Shown piece after piece: positions 5,851 to 8,646 of a DNA stretch of 8,646 nucleotides. Within the stretch, counting starts at the first letter, position 1; each line of letters opens with the position of its first letter. Source of the stretch: Actinomycetota bacterium (GTDB lineage Bacteria > Actinomycetota > Actinomycetes > S36-B12); contig VGBQ01000112.1 in assembly GCA_016870425.1 (NCBI GenBank), positions 1 through 8,646 of the forward strand. The letters run 5' to 3'. The position numbers were made by a program, and so were the translations under genes. The notes beneath the pieces were generated by a model. It saw only the letters and a program-made list of their open reading frames with translations. It searched no databases and was not told the DNA's origin.

Positions 5851-6638
5851 GCACGACGTCCGACCTGCGGACCGTGCTGACGTCCGGCGAGGTCGTCGTC
5901 GAAGGGCGACTGTGGGACTCGTCGAACTCCGCGCTGCGCGTGGAATGCACGGATGGCTCGACGACCGTGCGAGCTGTCTACAAGCCGCGCCGCGGAGAGC
6001 GGCCGCTGTGGGACTTCCCGACCGGAACCCTGGGTTGTCGGGAGGTCGCGACGTCCATCATGGATGCGGCCCTCGGGTGGCAGTTGGTGCCCGTCACCGT
6101 GTGGCGCGACGAGGCGCCGATGGGTCCGGGCAGCTTCCAGGTGTGGGTCGACTCGGACCCGGCCGCCCCACCGGTCGACGTCGTGGAGTCCGACGAGATC
6201 CCGGTGGGCTGGCATGTCGTGGCGGAGGGCGAGGGCGGGCGGGGCGATCACGTGTGCCTGGTGCACGAAGAGTCGGCGCCCCTGCGGCGCCTGGCACTGC
6301 TGGACGCGGTGATCAACAACGCGGATCGCAAGGGGGGCCACGTGCTGCGCTCGCACTCGGGGGACATCCGCGGGATCGACCACGGTCTCACCTTCCACGT
6401 CGAGCCCAAGATGCGGACCGTCCTGTGGGGGTGGGCCGGCGTACCGATCGACGATGCGTGCGCCGCAGACCTGATCAGGGTTGACCGGGATTGGGCGCCG
6501 ATCGCCGAGGATCTGGCTCCGCTGCTATCCCGGGCCGAGATCGGCGCGCTGCGTGATCGCGTGCAGCACCTCGTGCGCGCGCGGGAGCATCCCTCCCCCG
6601 ATGGGGCGTGGCCGGCGCTCCCGTGGCCGGCGATGTAG
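5847..6638 (+). CDS. SCO1664 family protein, PI3/4-kinase-like fold
   Basis: This 263-residue protein is of the SCO1664 family, found mainly in actinobacteria and distantly related to phosphatidylinositol 3- and 4-kinases. Kinase-like features are visible in order: Lys46 in AVYKPRRGERPLWDFP as the likely ATP lysine, Glu66 in LGCREVA as its likely salt-bridge partner, DAVINNADRKGGH (153-165) as the catalytic loop, and IDHGLTF (177-183) with Asp178 as the likely metal-binding residue. The set is complete, so phosphotransfer activity is plausible, but the target (protein, lipid or small molecule) is unknown. There is no membrane segment. The GTG start overlaps the DUF3090 stop codon as GTGA, which implies translational coupling. 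The C-terminus ends in a Trp/Pro-rich tail (WPALPWPAM). It stands 28 nt before mshC, whose own promoter-like box lies in that gap. Confidence 0.92.
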   Translation: MSTTSDLRTVLTSGEVVVEGRLWDSSNSALRVECTDGSTTVRAVYKPRRGERPLWDFPTGTLGCREVATSIMDAALGWQLVPVTVWRDEAPMGPGSFQVWVDSDPAAPPVDVVESDEIPVGWHVVAEGEGGRGDHVCLVHEESAPLRRLALLDAVINNADRKGGHVLRSHSGDIRGIDHGLTFHVEPKMRTVLWGWAGVPIDDACAADLIRVDRDWAPIAEDLAPLLSRAEIGALRDRVQHLVRAREHPSPDGAWPALPWPAM

Positions 6639-6654
6639 ACCGCCGGGGGCACCC

Positions 6655-6660
6655 TAGGCT
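6655..6660 (+). promoter_or_regulatory. -10 box for a probable leaderless transcript of mshC
   Basis: TAGGCT is followed by CGCAGC and then the ATG at 6667, the fourth 6-nt TANNNT-to-start arrangement in the window. No Shine-Dalgarno sequence is present. It would allow mshC to be transcribed separately from the kinase-like gene upstream. Confidence 0.5.
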
Positions 6661-6666
6661 CGCAGC

Positions 6667-7902
6667 ATGGACTCGTGGCCACGCCCCGCCATCCCCGAGC
6701 TCGGTCCCGGTGGCCGCCCCGTCCGCGTGCGTGACACGAGCAGCGGGGAGATCCGCCCCACCGCACCGGGGGAGGAGGCTCGGCTCTACGTGTGCGGCAT
6801 CACGCCCTACGACGCCACACACATGGGACACGCGGCGACATATCTCGCCTTCGACACGCTCGTGCGCGCCTGGCGCGATGCCGGTCACCGGGTGAGATAC
6901 GTACAGAACGTCACCGATATCGACGATCCGCTCCTCGACAGGGCCCTGGCGACGGGGCAGGACTGGCAGGAGATCGCGCGGCAGGAGACGCAGCTCTTCC
7001 GCGAGGACATGGCGTGGCTCCGGGTCGTGCCCCCGGATGAGTACATCGGGGCGGTCGAGTCGATCCCGAGTGTGGTGGCCTGCGTCGAGGGCCTGCGCGC
7101 GCGTGGCGCGGTGTACGACCTGGAAGGCGATCTCTACTTCGACGTCTCGGCAGACCCGCTCTTCGGGAGCGTGTCGGGCCTATCGCGCGACGAGATGCTC
7201 GCGCTCGTCGCCGAGAGGGGCGGCGATCCGCTGCGTCCGGGCAAGCGGGACCCGCTGGACCCGCTGTTGTGGCGGGCTGCGCGGCCGGAGGAGCCCGCCT
7301 GGGACACGCCCCTGGGCCACGGGCGTCCGGGCTGGCATATCGAGTGCGTCGCCATCGCGCTGGACCACCTGGGCATGACCTTCGACGTGCAGGGCGGGGG
7401 CCGAGACCTGGTCTTCCCGCACCATGAGATGGGGGCCAGCCACGCGGAGGTGCTCGAGGACGAGCGTCCCTACGCGAGGGACTACGTGCATGCCGGCATG
7501 GTGGGTCTCGAGGGTGTCAAGATGAGCAAGTCACTGGGCAATCTCGTCTTCGTGCATCGCCTGCGCGAGGCGGGCGTCACCCCAGGGGCCGTCCGGCTCG
7601 CTGTGCTCGCCCATCACTACCGCGATGACTGGGACTGGACTGAGACGGGTCTGAGCGAGGCGCAGGAGCGGATCGAACGATGGACACGCGCGGTGTCGCT
7701 CGATGCCGGGCCCGCATGGGAATCCGTCGTTGACGCCGTGCGCGCGGCTATCGCGGACGACCTGGACACGCCTGTCGCGATTCGCGCGGTCGATCACTGG
7801 GTTGCCGATGCGCTCACGCGCGGTGGGGACGACGTCGGTGCGCCCGCACGAGTGCGTGACGCGGTCGATGCCCTGCTCGGCGTCGACCTCAGCGTGGACT
7901 AG
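6667..7902 (+). CDS. mshC: Cysteine:GlcN-Ins ligase MshC (mycothiol biosynthesis)
   Basis: MshC joins L-cysteine to 1-D-myo-inosityl 2-amino-2-deoxy-alpha-D-glucopyranoside with ATP, through cysteinyl-AMP. This is the penultimate step of mycothiol synthesis, before acetylation by MshD. The 411-residue length is normal. It is a class I cysteinyl-tRNA synthetase relative that lacks the tRNA-binding part. Visible motifs are Cys43 in YVCGITPYD, the HIGH-like THMGH (51-55), VQNVTDIDDPLL (79-90), Cys227 in WHIEC, His252 in the FPHHE zinc-site segment, and KMSKSLGN (285-292). The Cys43, Cys227 and His252 set matches the zinc site known for the M. smegmatis enzyme. The early GITPYDATHMGHAATYLAFD block separates MshC from true CysS. 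It converges on the 6-phosphogluconate dehydrogenase gene with 6 nt between the stop codons. Confidence 0.97.
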   Translation: MDSWPRPAIPELGPGGRPVRVRDTSSGEIRPTAPGEEARLYVCGITPYDATHMGHAATYLAFDTLVRAWRDAGHRVRYVQNVTDIDDPLLDRALATGQDWQEIARQETQLFREDMAWLRVVPPDEYIGAVESIPSVVACVEGLRARGAVYDLEGDLYFDVSADPLFGSVSGLSRDEMLALVAERGGDPLRPGKRDPLDPLLWRAARPEEPAWDTPLGHGRPGWHIECVAIALDHLGMTFDVQGGGRDLVFPHHEMGASHAEVLEDERPYARDYVHAGMVGLEGVKMSKSLGNLVFVHRLREAGVTPGAVRLAVLAHHYRDDWDWTETGLSEAQERIERWTRAVSLDAGPAWESVVDAVRAAIADDLDTPVAIRAVDHWVADALTRGGDDVGAPARVRDAVDALLGVDLSVD

Positions 7903-7908
7903 GGAGCG

Positions 7909-8646
7909 CTAGGACGTCTTCTCGTCGTGCCCGCCGAACTCCTTGCGTTGCGCTGACATGATCCTGTAGGCGAAGTCGGCCATGCCCTGGCTGTCGAAGC
8001 GTGAGTAGAGCGCCTCGGTGAGCACGGGGGCCGGCACGCCCTCCTCGATGGCAGCGATCGAGGTCCAGCGCCCTTCGCCCGAGTCCGAGACGCGGCCGGA
8101 GAACTCGGTGAGGTCGCCGGATCGCGAGAGGGCGAGAGCGGTGAGATCGAGCAGCCACGAGCCCACCACGCTGCCCCGTCGCCAGACCTCAGCGATCGCG
8201 GGCAGGTCGAAGGAGTACCGGTAGTACTCAGGGTGCTCCAGGGGCGCGGTTTCCGCGTCGGCGTCGCGCTGGCGCAGGCCCGTGTCGGCGTGCTTGAGGA
8301 TGTTCAGCCCTTCCGCGTAGGCGGCCATGAGGCCGTACTCGATGCCGTTGTGGACCATCTTGACGAAGTGGCCCGCACCGCTGGGCCCGCAGTGCAGCCA
8401 GCCGGCTTCTCCGGGGACCAGCCCGCCCGTGCGGTCGCCCGTGCGGGGCGCCGAGTCGACACCGGGTGCGACCGACTCCCAGATGGGGTCGAGACGGTTG
8501 ACCGCCGCGTCATCGCCGCCGATCATGAGCGAATAGCCACGCTCGAGGCCCCAGACCCCACCGGAGGTCCCGCAGTCGATGTAGTGGATGCCCGACGGGC
8601 GCAGCGCGGCGGCACGGCGTATGTCATCGCGGTAGTAGGAGTTGCC
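7909..8646 (-). CDS. gnd: 6-phosphogluconate dehydrogenase, decarboxylating, short GntZ-like type (5' end outside window)
   Basis: This enzyme oxidises and decarboxylates 6-phosphogluconate to ribulose 5-phosphate in the pentose phosphate pathway, giving NADH or NADPH. The last 245 codons are present. The frame is open to the window edge, so the ATG at 8526 is internal. Active-site motifs are CGTSGGVWG (fragment residues 25-33, with the conserved Ser-Gly-Gly at 28-30) and GHFVKMVHNGIEYG (92-105) with Lys96, Asn100 and Glu103. The C-terminal all-helical domain is short, ending after YRIMSAQRKEFGGH, as in the roughly 300-residue GntZ-like class and not the 470-residue class. About 50-60 residues, including the Rossmann nucleotide-binding start, lie outside the window, so NAD versus NADP preference cannot be read. 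It is convergent with mshC. Confidence 0.94.
   Translation of the reverse strand, partial: GNSYYRDDIRRAAALRPSGIHYIDCGTSGGVWGLERGYSLMIGGDDAAVNRLDPIWESVAPGVDSAPRTGDRTGGLVPGEAGWLHCGPSGAGHFVKMVHNGIEYGLMAAYAEGLNILKHADTGLRQRDADAETAPLEHPEYYRYSFDLPAIAEVWRRGSVVGSWLLDLTALALSRSGDLTEFSGRVSDSGEGRWTSIAAIEEGVPAPVLTEALYSRFDSQGMADFAYRIMSAQRKEFGGHDEKTS

Noticed and set aside
6607..6632. 11-bp direct repeat (CGTGGCCGGCG) with a 15-bp period
   Set aside because: It encodes the Trp/Pro-rich C-terminal tail of the kinase-like protein (WPALPWPAM) and is best explained by repeated residues with the same codons, not by a separate DNA element.
7909..8526. Treating the ATG at 8526 as the start of gnd
   Set aside because: The frame is open to the window edge and encodes the conserved CGTSGGVWG active-site block upstream of this ATG, so the gene continues beyond the window.

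Overview
The window is high-GC DNA, roughly two thirds G+C by eye, with densely packed genes. It looks like the chromosome of an actinomycete (Actinomycetota). The strongest marker is a complete mshC, a gene of mycothiol synthesis. Beside it is a trio of mainly actinobacterial families: a histidine phosphatase of the MSMEG_4193 type, DUF3090, and a SCO1664-type kinase-like protein. The same neighbourhood (mshC, the trio, uppP, DUF5703 and an M20 peptidase) is known from Mycobacterium and Streptomyces, so this is mostly conserved housekeeping sequence rather than an acquired island. I see no mobile elements, CRISPR arrays, tRNA or rRNA genes. The genus cannot be fixed from the sequence alone.

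Layout. Positions 1-376 hold the 3' end of an M20-family metallopeptidase (+). On the minus strand an aldo/keto reductase-like gene (1552-596) is followed after 16 nt by a small DUF5703 gene (579-379). Diverging from the reductase is an Rv3520c-type F420-dependent oxidoreductase (1648-2700, +), followed after 22 nt by uppP (2723-3544, +). A CorA-type metal transporter (4549-3548, -) converges on uppP and diverges from the next cluster. That cluster is histidine phosphatase (4604-5284), DUF3090 (5311-5850), SCO1664-type kinase-like protein (5847-6638) and mshC (6667-7902), all +. A 6-phosphogluconate dehydrogenase (8646-7909, -, 5' end outside the window) converges on mshC.

How the genes relate. 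UppP regenerates undecaprenyl phosphate for cell-wall synthesis, MshC makes the cysteine-bearing mycothiol precursor, and Gnd makes pentose phosphate and reducing equivalents. The phosphatase/DUF3090/kinase trio has no assigned function. It pairs a probable phosphate-adding enzyme with a probable phosphate-removing enzyme and a small probable zinc-binding protein, and it is the best candidate here for an undescribed system.

Notable signals. Four genes (the reductase, phosphatase, DUF3090 and mshC) have a TANNNT box exactly 6 nt before an ATG or GTG, the signature of leaderless actinobacterial transcripts. A perfect 16-bp palindrome lies in the 54-bp divergent gap between corA and the phosphatase. 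The aldo/keto reductase has lost three of its four catalytic-tetrad residues but keeps the fold and cofactor motifs. Three convergent gene pairs are separated by only 2, 3 and 6 nt. No stretch longer than 300 bases lacks a gene; the longest gap is the 95-bp divergent region at 1553-1647.
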